Source: Todiramphus chloris collaris (Eukaryota; Chordata; Aves; Coraciiformes; Alcedinidae). Taken from it: a stretch of DNA of 64,000 bases. Below are positions 48,976 through 63,500 of this stretch, one piece after another. The notes under the pieces were generated by a model, which made no database searches, was not told where the DNA came from, and saw only the letters and a list, made by a program, of their open reading frames with translations. The translations under genes and the position numbers were made by a program. Location of the stretch: NCBI GenBank assembly GCA_025345505.1, contig JANVCC010000076.1, positions 10,670,419 through 10,734,418 on the forward strand. Reading direction: 5' to 3'. Numbering within the stretch: position 1 is the stretch's first letter; every line of letters begins with the position of its first letter.

Positions 48976-51527
48976 TAACTTTTTAAACCTGTATTTTAAA
49001 AGGGAAGGTTCTTCCAATTTTAACTTTGAGGATCATATCTCCTATTCCTACTACACACAGAACTGCACTTCATTTAATGTTGCTTTTAGACACTGTCAGC
49101 CATTTGTCCTTAAAAATCAGTGAAGTAAAAATTTTAAGTTCAAAACATGCCAGATCATCAAAAAGTTGTGCTATGTGTTTATTACCTCAAACAAAACAAG
49201 AAGCTTCTAGCTCATTGTTACAGACATGTTTAACTATTTTTGGTACCTTCCCATACCTCTGCCACCATGAAGCTATCCCTTTATCTCAAAATCTAACTTT
49301 GGAAGATTCGTGTAATTTTATTAGCAAAGGCCACATCTAATTACTAACAACAAGTCCTGCTTTCTTTCTGGGCCCCAGATAAAATGATATTCATAATAGG
49401 CCAGAGCGTTAATTTGCTTTGCCTCTGTGGGCTGTTAAGAAATACCACATTAATGTGATCAGCTTTGCATTAGAATGGCTTGTTCTGAAAAGCAGAATGA
49501 TCTATTTTGGTTGCTCTTAGGGAAAAAAAAAAAAAACAAATAATAAAAAATTGGCTATCTCTGTATTATAATTCATTAATTCTTTATACCACTGGAAACA
49601 AAGTAACCAATTCATAATGAAGCTTTGTTGAGAACATTCACTGCTTGGCTAATCTAACTCCTCCCAGCTCCCCTTGCTCTCTCTTAGGTCAATGGAAACG
49701 TAAAAAAAATTTAAATTTATGTAAGAATGAGAAGTATTGGACAGTCCTCAGTTGCTTCATATGTAGGAAGGAAGCAGTCTTCTCTCCGGAGTCACAGATT
49801 TGGACACCTACAATTGCTTTAGAATGTCTTTTTCTGAAAGTAAATACTTATTCTTCTTGTAGTTGAACTTTACAGTTTCCTTTCTTTCTGCAGCAATACT
49901 TGATGCATTTTCAGGAGGGTAAAACCCAAGTCACTGCTAAGCTTACTCTGAAGATACGGTGTCAGCCCATATTTTGTACAGATTGTTAATTACATGTTTG
50001 CTTTTCAGTGTAGCGACCACAGTATCCTCTTTTCTGAAGAGCCATGGCAATTTACATTTTTTGACTCTGGAGTTACTTTGGTGCAGGTTTCTATGATAAA
50101 ATTGACTCTAGCTCAGCAGATTTCCCCTTGGGATGCTGGGCAGTATCATAGACTTTGTCACTAGTCTTTTATTTACAGGTCTGTAACCAGGCTGACAGTC
50201 CAATGAAAAACTTGTATTTGTTACAGATTATACTGCAGGTTTCATAGGTGAAGAGCTGTTGTAATTTTGCATCATTTTTTTTTAAGTACAGAGTTGTTTA
50301 TTTTTGTTAAATAACTTCAAGAAGGTATTTTGAGATAAGGGTGAAATAATAGTTTTCTGTTTACTGCTTGAGTAGTTCGGGGTGTTTGGGTTTTGGGGTT
50401 TTTTTGTGTGGGTTGCAGAAATCAGTAGAATCATTCCAGATACTATTTTATCTAAGTTGGATTAATGTCAAACTGTAAGCTGTAACTATTTTCACAGAAG
50501 TTTGATTCTGTGATTTTTGAAATGAAATGCATCTTATCAATATGTGATAGGTTTACTTGAAATATAAACAAACTTATTAAAACAAGCTGGTATTTATTAA
50601 CATGTGAGGTGCTAAATTCACTATAAAGCATGAGATGACTTCATCAGTCTTGGAAAACTAACCCACAGGCTTCTCTGGTAGACTAGCAACACTGCCACGG
50701 TTGGGTGGCTTAAATCTCATGAATGTGAAAAGTACATAACACTCAGTAAAGGGATAAATTTTCCTGGATGCTTTCACACTGAAGGAGGGGGAAGGAAGCA
50801 TTTGGGGGGTGGGGGGAAGTGGTATATTTAGTAGTGACACTTGTGTTCAGCCAGTCAATGTGGGGTGTTTTTCAGGTTGATCTCATTGGTTCATGCAGAG
50901 AAGCTTACTGAGTGCATCTCTGCTGTAATTATTATTCTTATTTATTACAGCAGTCATCCCATGCTGGAAAAACTCATTGACAGCTATGTAAGAAAAAAAA
51001 AAATCTCCTTTTTATGCAAAAAAAACCCCCACCCTCATGCAGATATTATCCTGGTGATACAGTAAGAGACTTTGATTTGTTGTTGGTTGGTTGGTTGGTT
51101 TGGGGGTTTTTTGGGTTTGGTTTTTTGGTTTTTTTTAATTTCCTATTTCAGGAGCTGTACTTGAGCAATTCTACTGCTCCTGCAAACAGCCTTTGTAAAA
51201 CACTAGCAACCTTTAAGTAAAGGAGTTTGCAGACAAATTTCAACATGAGCACTTTCAAGTAGATTTCTTAATATGAATTCATATGAATGTGAGAGGGATT
51301 CACAGAATCTTGGGGTTGTGTTAGAGAGGAAAAAGGGTTTCTTAGGTTAAAGAGCAGTAACTTCCCTGTCTTGATGAGGCAATGTTGCTAGCTGCGTGGG
51401 GTCACAACTTTGTAGCCTCCCATTAACCTCCTAGTGAGGTATGGCTACAGGGGCAAGTCTCAGCAGGTCAGTTGTCCATAGAAACTGCTCCTGCCTGTGC
51501 TTGTCTTATAAGGTAATATCATAAGGT

Positions 51528-51541
51528 AATAATAATAATAA
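51528..51541. repeat. (AAT)n short microsatellite
   Basis: About four AAT units within a repeated ataaggta context (the flanking ataaggtaat occurs twice). Confidence 0.75.
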
Positions 51542-54500
51542 GGTAGTTGTTGTTTCCATATTTTGTTGGAAATTAGCACTGCATGAGGCAGGGGTTGTTC
51601 TCAGCAGTGGAAATGGGTAAAAAATGTCAGTTCCCCTTGAGTGGGGGTTCTCATGCCCTCGGAGAGCTCTCGGTGCTACACTGCAGGCCTTCACTGCTCT
51701 TCAGTGACCTTGTGGAAGCAGTGTTTTTTCACCACAGCTTTTCTAAAGGATAACTCGTTTCTCTCTCCCTAAGCTCCCAAGGCTGTGTTTTAAGTCCTTC
51801 CTTTCCATTTTTCTTCCAGTAATGACCTTTTGCCTTCCCTGGGATGAAGTTTGTGTTAGGTAAGATCTTTGTATGCACTTTTCAGTCTGGTAAAAAAAAG
51901 ACAACAACAAACAGACATGCCCTTTAAAAAGAAATTGGAAGTCTTAGCTGTGGAGGATGTAAAGAGACCCAGTTACTGACTGGAGGCTTTTGAAATGGGC
52001 TAAATGTGTAGAACATCACTCTAGCCTGACCAGGTGGTGCAGCTGAACAGCCATAGGAGCGAGCAGGTTAACACATCATTTTAGAAGACCTTCCTGCTCA
52101 TCCAATGGAGACCAGGGTGCTGATCTGCAAGTATGGATGCAAAGGCTTTGGAGGATGAGAAGTCACTTCTGTTGGGTTCCTTCGAGTTTGGTACCGGCAC
52201 ATTCACAGCCTCCAACACTGGCTGGCTTTTGTCCTTTTCAAATTGGAAGACTGTGTTGTGGGAGAAAAGCCTAAAGTATTTTTTGGGATCTGCTCCTTAA
52301 AGGCATGTGACTGCTTTGCACTAAGTGGCCTCACATGGAGAAAAGGCCCTTTCCAACGAACAACAGCAGCCTTGGACACTTTATGGCAGAGGTGACCTCT
52401 GGGTGTGTTCTGGTTAGGGATGTGATTGCATGGCTCATGCAGACGTCTCCTCTCTGGCCACTCAGGACTGCCCCATGGGCATGCCCCACTCCTGCAATCT
52501 TAACTCAGTGTGGTCATCACTGCTCGTATTGTAAATCTTGTGATGCTGCTTGCAGATATATAGTGGGTCGGGTTTTTTCCCTACGTTCCTGGCTAAGTTA
52601 TTGCCACTTGTGGTTTTGTTGTTGTTGTCTGAAGTGAACCCTAGTTGTTTCACACTGGTAAAGCGTTCGCAGGTGATCCTGACTTGTTTATATTCCCCGT
52701 TTCTGTGATGTTGATTATTAAAGAGCACACCTAGCCAAATGGACCTTGTCGAGCCAGAGATGTCCCAATAAGCAGGAATTGCTTCATCGTGCTTGTATTC
52801 AGCTTTGGGGTGGTGTGCAGGTCCTGGGCTGCAGGCTGGCCGTGAAGTGTGACGTACCTTCCCAGACAGCTCCGTGCTCAGCAGAACACCAGGCTGGGGC
52901 ATCCTTTCTGTTTGCTTACGACTGCAATCAGTGGGATTTGGAGGTCTCCTTGCTGTGTTCCTTTCTTCATTTCATACTAATTCCCAGTTTGAATTAATAA
53001 GTAGTTGAATACTTATGCTCTGAGCAGCATGAAAGCGCTTTATGTGTAATTTAGAGACGGGTGTAGCAGCCAGCAGGATGAGGCTCAAAGTGCCTTTCAA
53101 ATGTTGGCGATTAATTTCCATTCATGCAGATAGGGACTAAGATGACAGAGACCTAAAAAGAAGTGAGAAGTGACATGTTGTTAGCTGATGTAGATGGGGT
53201 AGGCCAGGTGTGTGCTGGTACCTTTCTGTCTAGGGAAGATGGAGCCAGTCTCCGAACCTCCTGTCAGTGATAACTTTGCTCCAAATAGGAGGCTGGTCAA
53301 GAGACTTCCCCACCTTCTTTCCAAACAACACTGCTCTGGTCTGTGGAAACCAGTCAAGGGGAAAAACAAACTGTAAATTATCTGGTAGTCTTAATCTTCT
53401 GATGGAATCGCTTGGTTAACTGGGAAATTTCCATGTCTTTTGGCTGCAGACAGGGCCTTCAGACCAGCTTTACTCTTCAGAGGACTTATGTTTCTTATTT
53501 CTGATAAAGAGCTGTTCTTTCCTACCAACACAGTGTCTTGCCATGTATTAAGTTTGGAAAGTTAAGCCATGTTCTGCTAAGATTAATATCCATAGAGCAG
53601 GACATCACACTTGGCAGTCTTCAGTCAAAAAGGCAGCCATGTAGATAAGGGGCATTTATTTGAACTAAGAAGCCTGAGTAGGGCATTTCTGGGAAAGAAA
53701 ATGAGGCATCCTTGTCCAGCATCTGAGGGAATTGCTGTGGTGCCTACAAAGCCTGTCTGTTGGTGTGCTGCTGATCTTTGGGAGCAGTTTCACTCGGCTA
53801 TGCTGTTTTATTTCCTGCTAATCTGCAGAGCCACATGGGCATGTTTCTTCAGACCCTTCTCAAACACTTCAAATTTGCTGAGTTTGGTGCTGGCTGCTCT
53901 GGAATTTACTAGGTTGCTCCTTGCTCTTGCTTGTTTTGCTTAAATGATACAGTCCTTCCCTGACCCTGCTTGTGCTGATCTTCTAACAAGCGCTGTCTGG
54001 AAGTGGCTGTACTCTCTGCTGTAATCTTGTCTGTGCTGCTAACCTAACTGTTACGAACAGGTCTTACAGAAACCTTATCAGATCAGGGATTGCTGCCTTG
54101 TTAAGGAGCTCGTATAGTGTGGTGGTGTGGTTCCCGAATGCTGCAGCCATTTAAGAGATGCTAACAGTAGGGAGGACAGCATAAGTAAATAGAGAATCTC
54201 TCATTTTCCTTCACAAGCCGTGGTAAAAAGCTTGTGGCAAACTCTCATGGTTTAATGGTGCTTTCATTCATGCACGCTATCGTACTCACATCTCCTCTGG
54301 GGCTGCTGCCACCATTAGAGATTAAAAATTGGGGCAAGGACAAGGGGGGCTCATTTTGAAAGTGAATGCCAGTTAAGTGAGATGTGTGATGGTTATTTGT
54401 TTGTGTGATGGTATCTGTTTGTACACTAGACCTGCGCTGGTAAGTGTAGCATCACGTGGAGGAGGTGGAGTGGTGCTTTACTGGATTCAGAGAGTAAGCC

Positions 54501-54868
54501 TGTTCAGATGCCTTTGATACTTCTGGCAGATTGTCATGAGCCTTCGAGCATGGAAAACGTCTGTTGGCCTTGAAAGAGGAAAATAATGTTTTTAAACCTA
54601 TAAAAATCTTTTTAAATTTTTTTAAATATTTGAGGGATTTGGGAAGATGAAGAGATCTACATATGATTTCTGGAGAAATGGGAAATTGGAAGTGCTTTAC
54701 CAGAAACACAGTGGTGTTGAGAAAATGTCTTTGTGCTGTCGAGTACAGGAGTGTGTGACAAACAGAATGGATTTTGTTCAGAACAAGACATTCTTGTGGT
54801 AGTTGTGTAGCATTTAGCATTGTGTAGCTGTTTAACGTGTTCGAGTGTAGTGCTGCAGATCTGTGGAG

Positions 54869-54895
54869 GACCTTGGTCAGCCTTGGTCAGCCTTG
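54869..54895. repeat. short tandem repeat ccttggtcag
   Basis: Two perfect copies of ccttggtcag, followed by a third partial copy, ccttgctgg. Confidence 0.75.
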
Positions 54896-57564
54896 CTGGC
54901 TGTTTTTGTGGAGCTGTCCCAGCTGAGGTGCAGCTTTTAGCACAGAGAAGATATTAATCAGGCTGAGATGCTGGCAGCTCCATAGTGGAAGTAAATTGTA
55001 TCATAAACACTATGCCTCAACATACTGGCAGGAAATTTTCTTCCATAGTTTAGTCTTGGAGATGGTGATGTTCTTGTAAGTGTTGGATCAAGAATACAGA
55101 ATCACTGTAACTGGTTGTGATTTATCTCCCTTTCAAGCAGAACATAGAAATGCCTCCTCCTTGTTCTTGAGCCAAGAGACCTGTCCACCAGTGGATGCAG
55201 ATTGACATAGACACAGGAATTTTTTTGGTTGTTTAATGGCGTGATTTGGCAAAGAGTGAATGAAATCCTCTGTGCTTGGCTGATTCTGTGTGTGAAACGT
55301 TCCCTTAGAGGTTGCAGTAGATGTGTCATCCTGGATGAAACTTCTGTCTTGAACCAAGGTAGTCGTGCTCAAGGCTGTTGAACTTCTTTCCTGAGCTAAC
55401 AGACCACAGACCTAATTCAGGTCCATCCTGGTCACTGTGGTAGTGAGCAAAACACTCTGTGGTAGAAACACCAACTTTGGTGTCTGAGGGATGAAGAACA
55501 TAGAGCTTGGCTGTGTGCCACTGAGTATGTAGTAAGCTTATCCAACTGTGTTCATACTGTATATGAAAGGGCTTCACAGCTTAACAACAGAGCTGGTGGC
55601 TACAGCCACCTGGCCATTGCTGTGGGGAGCTTTCCATCTGTTCCTCCTTTTCTAATGTCTGCATAATCTTTTAAAAGTTGTGCAAAATCTCCTCAAGCAC
55701 GTTCTGCAGCTCAGCCAGTTCTTCGTGCTCTAGTACTCTATGGCTCTTCATACATACAGTTGTCTTTTAGAATATAAATGTCTTATAGATGTCTTGAAAG
55801 AGCTTCTCCCCCCCTCAATCTTGGAGCTCTGGAGCACATGTAGAATGGATTGAACTGTTTTAATGTAATCTAGATGACCTCTGTTTCTCTGTTGACACCA
55901 ACTACCCCTCAGCCTGGCAGACAACCACTGCTCTGTTCACTTGTGGGTCTTTTGGCAGGACTTAGTGTCTGTAGCATGCCTTGAAGTACAACTGACTGCT
56001 TTCTGTCCCCCTTTTGCTTTTCAGTTCAAGCTCTCCACTCTTCTGCACCCAGCTGTGCTGTCCATGTCTTGGCTAAGGCTTTTCTTTTTTTTTTTCCCCT
56101 TTCTTCCTCTTGTTTTCTTTTCTATATGTTGTGGTCCTGAGTGTGGCATCTTATCATAGTTCAGCAACCCTTCAATGTCAAGAATATAGCCTCCCAAAGT
56201 AGGTGCAGTTGGGCTGAGCCCAGTGCTTTCTTAAGGAGAGGCACACACATAGTAAGTTTTGCACACTGACTTTGCTATAGCAGAGTTACTGGCCCTGTTC
56301 TAAAGAGCATGAAATTCAGGCATAGAATTAAATTGCTGTTCAGGTTTATGCAGTGAGTAACAATAGTGCTAGAAATGGAAATCAGCTGCCTTGTCTCCTC
56401 AGCTACTGTCCCCCCAAACCCTCTACTGTTTCTTTTCAGTAGACAAGGTCTTAGTGTAGGTTTGCAACTACAGGAAGAGGCTGTGCAACTGCTGTCATGG
56501 TTTTGTCTGAGCTCTTCTTGGAGACAGGCCCTTGACTGAGGGAATTCTACTCAAGCTTCTCATCTCCAAAGCAGCTGGCTCTGTGTCTCATCTCTGGACA
56601 TGCAGGATGAAACTTCAGTGAATGCTTTCTTGACCAGTGGGACATTGCAGTCTGCCTGCCCTGGCCCTAGCCCTGAGACTTCCAAGAGCTCTGAATGCAT
56701 GGCAGTCACTTGGACCAACACCATAAAACCCTGTGGACAAACTCATGTTTGTGATGACTGCAGAGAATATCAGTGATTTCTCTTCAGCTCTTTCATGAGA
56801 TTTGTAATAGACACATGGACATGAATGAAGAACGAATAGGAGAGTCCAGAAGCACCAGAAGGAAGGCATTAGAGGTATATGAGAATGACAGGTGCTGATA
56901 GCACATGTCTTAGCAGGTCTTCAAAATTACAGCACACCTACAGCTCCTTAGAATACCATCATGGGATGAAAAGGGGCAGCTTAAACCAAGACAAGAAAAA
57001 CCTGAAATCTCAAGGCATAAAAATAAGCTGGTTAGATGATAAAAGAATGGCATCGGAGCAATTAGTTGCTGAGGTAAGAATACAAAAGACAGCAAGTATA
57101 TCCTAATGATTCACAGAGAGAGGACAAGATAATCCTAATCACATGTTGGACTCCTACAGAGAACACATCCAAAACATGCATATGCTCCCCAGCCCGAGAG
57201 TTCAGCCTGCATCTTTTTTTCTTCCATCTCATTGCAATTCATCTCAGCAAGAGCATGGATCCTTGGTGCTTGCGTTCCGGACTGACTACATGGAAACAGG
57301 CCATAGTACTTGTTGTATACATGTGAGTATGCATGAGTGTAATCAGTTTGGGCTGTCTTACTCTGGACAGCTTTCTGGGAGCCAATAGCTGCCACTGATT
57401 TTAGCAGCAGCAGTAGGATGTCTCACCAGGATGCTCAAATGATCCATATTGTTGGCTTTATTTTGGCTTCCTGTGAGTGTGAAAAGTCGTCTTGGGAGCA
57501 TATATGCATCCAAATCCTTGGGTTGTAAGGTGCCTGTGGACCACTTAGCACACTGCTAAGAGGA

Positions 57565-57585
57565 ATATATATATATATATATATA
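57565..57585. repeat. (AT)n microsatellite
   Basis: A perfect AT dinucleotide run of about 21 bases, bounded by agga and cagggc. Confidence 0.95.
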
Positions 57586-60500
57586 CAGGGCTAGCACACT
57601 GATGACTTACTGGACTGCTGAGATCCCACACAATGTAGAGGATGATCTGGCTGTGCTTGCAACCATCCTTCTAGGATCTACCAATATAAGAGCAAACCCA
57701 AAGCATGGCAGGGGACTTTAGTGTCCCAATACAAAACAGGTTTGGTGATCCACTCTGAAGGCTACAACCTCAGATAATGGGCCTTGAAAGGGAAAAGAAG
57801 TCTGTGAGTCCAGACATAGTCTACAGAACATCTCGAGGAAGTGTGTGTTGTTGGCAGAGTTTAGTGGGCAAATGGACATCAACTAGGAGGTTGTTTTCTC
57901 AAGGAGGTGGGAGGATGCCCGTTGATTAGAAATGGTTCCTGCTTGCTGAGTGTGCCATAAATTTATATTTTTCACTGTAGTTCTTTTTCCAGTTACACTT
58001 TGTTTCTTCCTGCCTCAGAAGAGCTTGTCACAAACGTCACGTAATTCACGCTATCTCGAGCTCTTTGAGAATTAGTCGTGTAGGGCCTGCTAGGGGAAAA
58101 ATTTAGTTACCTAAACATAGCTGTCTGGTGCCCTCTGGTATCTGAGCTGTCTGCACAAATCTGGCAGATACCTGCAGCAATCCTCCTGTCTTCTGAAGCA
58201 GCAGCTGAGGGCCAGACCAGAGACCTGAGATATCTCCAGTAGCACTATTGCTCATACCTGTGTGTGGGCACCTGAATGGTGCCCCTGGAGCAAGCCCGTG
58301 GCTCAGGCAGCTTAACAGGAAGAGACAGTTACCTCCAGAGGATGAATTGTCCCATTGGTCCTTTCTGCCTCTTAATATGACTTAGACTGAAGGTAGAGAC
58401 TGTGCTGCTGCTGCTGCTATGCAGCATATGAGCTTCCACAGACCCTTTGCTAGGGAGATGGGGATTTCAGGGAGTAAGGAGAGGGAATGCAATTGTGAGG
58501 CCAAGACATCCTCTCCCAAACTCCTAAGGCTTTAGGGAATGAGGATGGGTTTCTGTTTGGCTCACTCACTAGCCTTCCCAAAAGCACGGGAAGAAGACAG
58601 ATAGATCTGGATTTATTTTGCTTTGTTTCCTGCACTTCAGTGAAAATTAATAGGGACAGCTGCTATGGGATTGTTAAAGTTGGGATCACCTGCTGTAGTG
58701 CTTGTTTGCACAGGAGTGCTGGAGGAGCTGACCTTTGTGGAAATCAGTTACTTGCCAAGGTCCTCAATTGCAGATCAGGGTGTTTAGCTTTTGGCCTTTA
58801 GGAAATGTACTGATTCAAACTTGGAAAGAGTCTCTGAAGCACTTGCTGAAGTGAGGAAAGAGAAATGCTTGATTTTGGTAGTGGTTTGGTCCTAGTATTT
58901 AAGGTGGGGTGAAGGGATTTCAGCTTTTCAGTTTCTTAGACCAAAATGCTGCATATGAGATGCTTTGCCTTGGTCCTTTCAGGATTAGGTGTCACTCCCT
59001 CTCAGGGTAGCTTTTGCCTGCCAAGCTATCTCTGTGGTTGTCTGCACAAATCACAGAGCTGGAGCACTTTTGCACGAGCAGGACAGAATTGCTTTCTGTG
59101 CAACTGCATGAGAACAAGTGCAGCAAACTGGAGTGCTAGACAGTGAACCCAGCTCTGCAAGACACTGAGACATAGCTGAGGTGAAAGGTGTTGGCAAGAG
59201 AACTGGCCCTCCCCTGCAAAAAGAAGAATGCCCAGTAAAAGGGAATTTAAAAAAAAAAAAAAGTAAGAAAAAAAATCAAAGGATTATTTATGCACTTTTG
59301 TTTTCCCATTGTAAGTTTAGAGCAGCCAGTCTTTCTGGGCTGCCTTCAGCCCCATCCTTCCTCTTCCCAGAAAGCAGTTTTTCTGTGCTAAAGACTGTCC
59401 CTGGTAATGGAGCTGGAAAGGGTAGTGCTAGGCTTCAAAGGCTTGTGGTAGCACATCACTACCTCTTCCACAAGCCTAACAGTCCTTTGTTTTGATTATG
59501 TAAGTCAGGAGAGTTGGAAATGTTTGCGAGACTGTTGAAGGTAGAAAGGGACACAGCACTGGTGGCAAACAGCAGGACAGTCAGCAGAAGTGCATCTAAA
59601 GATGGACTGTCAGCACTGCATCCAGTCTGGTCACCCAGACAGGCAAAAAAACCTGTGGAAGGAAGAGGTTAATCTGCCAGAGGAAAACAAGAAAGTGGAA
59701 AATAGATAAAGGCAAACACATGCATAAGCAGCTGTAAAAAAGCATGGTGAAACCTACCTACACACTTCACAAGCAGAACTGTCCTCCTGCCTGGGCTGTA
59801 TCTCTCTTCTGCCCATGGGTAGGACTCACAGGTACTACAGGGAGCAGGGCTACTACTCTGTCATCTGAGACACACTACAACTCACGGGCAGGGAGCTGCA
59901 GACATCAAGGGCTGGCAGACAGCTCCTAGGCTGAAATGTGTTTTGCATGAACAGTTTGTACACTTCTGCGTAACAAACATCTGTAAACAGCAAGGCAGTT
60001 TGCCCACAGTCTGTTAACAGGTAACTGGGCTAAGATTTGCCAGAAAGTTTGCTTGCAATGAATAATTCAACCAGTCCTGCTGCCCTTAAATTTAGGTAAT
60101 AACGCTGCAGTCAAAGGCTTTCTGAGTTTGGCAGCTAATGCTGTTGTGGGCTCGTCTCAGAGTTTGGCCTGGGGCCTGCACTGCTCCAGAGGTGACTTTG
60201 ACCTTGTGTGACAGCATCGTTACAAACCGGTCCCCTTTTACCTGCCAAAGCAGGCAGCTTGCCAGTGCCAAACTTGTACAGTCGCCAGTGTTATTCTAGA
60301 GGACGCTGAAACCAGAGCTGGGGGTGGGATGCTGGCTTCAGGTTGTTGTCTGAAACACCTTCCCAGAGTTCAGCCCGGTGGCACTTTTCCTTCTCCTATC
60401 ACCATTTTACAGGTGCTGGTGGGTGATGGTATTCACTCGGGTCCATTGAGAGCTTAGTTGGCACTCACTTCTCAGACTCTGAATCCTCTCAGGGTGTCCG

Positions 60501-63500
60501 TAGGTAGCTTATCCCTGCTCTTTGCCTTTGTGATGGCTGTAGGCCACCCTCTGTCCACAAAGCTGTAGTTTTCATTCCAGTTTATCTGAATCCAAACACT
60601 GTCAGGCTTAATAGGAAAAGGAGTTGTTAGTGAGTGCTAAGGGACTCAGAAAACAGGATTGCACAAGATGGAAAAGAAAGGGACTTCTGAATAGATAGTA
60701 TGCAAATGTAATTCCAGCATAATCTTAACACCCAGATGCATCTTTGCCAGTGACTAAGCCTTTCCTGCAGGCTGTGTTTCCAGGGATTCAGTGTGCACAA
60801 GAACACTCTCCCAGCTGCTGCCCTGACTTCTGCAGAGGCTGTCAGCTTTGAGACATAGTAGTCTCTCATTCAGAATAACCACACCTCTAAGCACAGTTCT
60901 AGGAGGTGCTCATCCAGGTTCACCCCAGTTTCTGGATGAGACAGAAAGTATCCCTGATGTTCTGGAGCTATATGTCTTTTGTCCTCAGGAGTGATTTCCC
61001 CTGCCTAACTCACAGCAGGCAGCAGGGAAGATAACTGGTTTCACTCTGCTTGGTGTTTGTAGGGTTGTACCAGAAGAACAGTGTCCAGTCTGAGGACCTC
61101 CAGAAGAAAGAAGTTAACAAACTAGAGTGAGCCAGGCAATGCTTATATGTAAACAGGCCCAAAAAAAAATTAGTTGGCAGAAAATCATACTCCTCACCAG
61201 TAAGGCAGGAACAGTCCTTGGACAGAGCAGTTCCTGTTACAAACGGTGTAGGTGTGTTGGACAGAGACGTGCCTTTTGCCTGAGCCATGACTGTAGAGGA
61301 GAGGTAGGGTGTGGGGAAATAGAGCTGCTCCTGTCTTTTACTCAAGGTACTTCCGAGCTCTTGGACACGTGTGGAAATGTCACATTGGGCAGGGAGGGTC
61401 AGAGAGAGGCAGGACTGAGGAAAGGGTCAAGGCAAGACACAGAACTTAACAGTTTTGCTTAGTGCCTGTATCTGGCCCTTTTTTAGGTGTCCAAGGTGAC
61501 CCCAAGTACATTTCCAAGGTTGCCCAACAAGGAATCAGAGATGATAAGGACCAAAATCTTCCAAGTCATGGTTAGTACAAGTATCTCGTTCTTCAGAAAA
61601 AGGAGGAGGGTGTGTAGCCATAAGCACTACTTGAAATGCTTGGGGCATTTTTAACTTTCATCCTTTCCTGAGGCTCCTAAAAAAAGCACCGGGGTTTTTC
61701 CCAAGTTAATAGTACATTTTTTTTTCCCACCCTATATTATTTTCTAAACTTGCCAATGTTTGATATCACAGGCTCTGGATTTGCCTGTGGACTACTGAAA
61801 CAGAGAATTCTTGCTTTATTAGTATACAGGAAGTCTTTTGATCTCTAGCAAGGGAAATATAAGAAAGTACCAAAGTAACATCTTCCAAAATTATTCCAAT
61901 TTTCAGGTGATTGTGGTCCCCTGAGATGTATCAGTTTTGCAGAGACATTGTGTTCTTGCCTGTTTACTTTATAGGATCAGCTGAGGATAAATTTCCACAT
62001 TGTGCGTGCTCAAAATGTCAAACATCTGAAAATGTCCCTGGGGTAACGAGGGTCTCGTTTTGAGAAAGGTCATTGCATTTTCAGATGTCCTTTATTCCAG
62101 CTCTAACTCGAGCAAAATGTTGGCCAGGTGATTTCAGACAACCTTTTGCAGAGAGGCAAGCACAACTAACAGGGGAAGATGAGAGACACTGATGTATCTG
62201 AGGGCAGTGACCTCCAGAAAATAGGTCCCACTGGATGCTTGGCAGCATTGTAGGCACTTTCACAGTGGTTGTCCATTGCTTAAGCCAGCTGCAATAGTTT
62301 CTACTTGCACTTCTGAAAACATTGTCTGTTTAAGGATTGTGTTTAACATCCAAGAAGGAAACTTTGAGTTTCAGGGTTGTTGAGAAATTCAAGGCCGGTC
62401 CCTTGTCTGTGTTCATCCAGTACTGTCTTCAGAATTTCTTTTCTTGGTGTTGCCACACAAGGGCTGTAGGGCTCTAGATACTTTTAAATACTTTTGAGGG
62501 ACCTTTTCTGCTTGAGAAAGCCTTCCAGCTGCTGGTGAGCTGCTCTTGTTCCGAGTTTCACTTCATGTGATCCGCTCAGAGTCAAGCGTTTGACTTCAAG
62601 GTGGTCTATACTCTGCTTGTCCTTAGAGCAACACAGAAAAGGGCTCCAAGTGGGAAAACACAGTGAGGTAGACCTTGCTCAGCTGCTCAGAGTTGAGAGT
62701 GGACAGCACTTACTCTGCCAGAGGCAAGTCATTGGTCTTACAGCTTGGGCACACCATCAGCTGCATACAGAGCTCCTTCTCAGGGTCTCATGTGGTCCTT
62801 GTGCCTTACGACGGAGGCCTGGCCACAGCAGGCAGGCTGTGTCCCACCCTGCTCTGCTTGCATGTGGTGTTGCTAGTCAGTCTTCACCTACGGTCACTGC
62901 GGGGCTCTGGCACTAGGTCACATCATCTCAGACTTGTCACTGGGAATTCCTCTCCTGCCCTCTTCCTGGGAATGTTTGCCAAGTGGCGTGGAGCAACATG
63001 AGCATCCCAGATCTCAGCATTTCCAGCCTAGATTTCCTGAGGAGCTGGCAGTGGCAGGCAATCTCTCACCACCAGTTGTTCTGCACCGAGTTACGTGAAG
63101 TGTGAAGTCCCTAGAGGAGGATTCCCACTACTGATATGTTCAGCCTTGATTTTTACTTTGGAAGGAGAAGTTGCATGGGTGTTTCCTCTTTCTGGCAGAC
63201 TTCTGACCTTCCTGGGAGCAGTGTTTGTCCGAGGCAGATCTGACTGGCAGAAAGACTACAGATACCTTATTCAACTGTTCTGTTCCTATCCCACAGCATC
63301 GTGGGCTGAGCAACTACCCAGACCTGATATCCCAGCGCTGCTGGAGGGAGAAGGGAAGGAGAGCTAAGCATAAGTGACCGTGCTACGTGCTTTTCTCTCT
63401 TTGGTTGTGCAAGTATCAATTCAGGGGAGGCAGCGCTTCTGCAGAAGCAATGACTTTCTCATGAATTTTGCAAATGCTGGCCCTGTTCCCATGTTTGCAT

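Noticed and set aside
51301..51330. cacagaatcttggggttg resembling a CR1 terminus
   Set aside because: The match is under 20 bases and no further CR1 sequence follows it.
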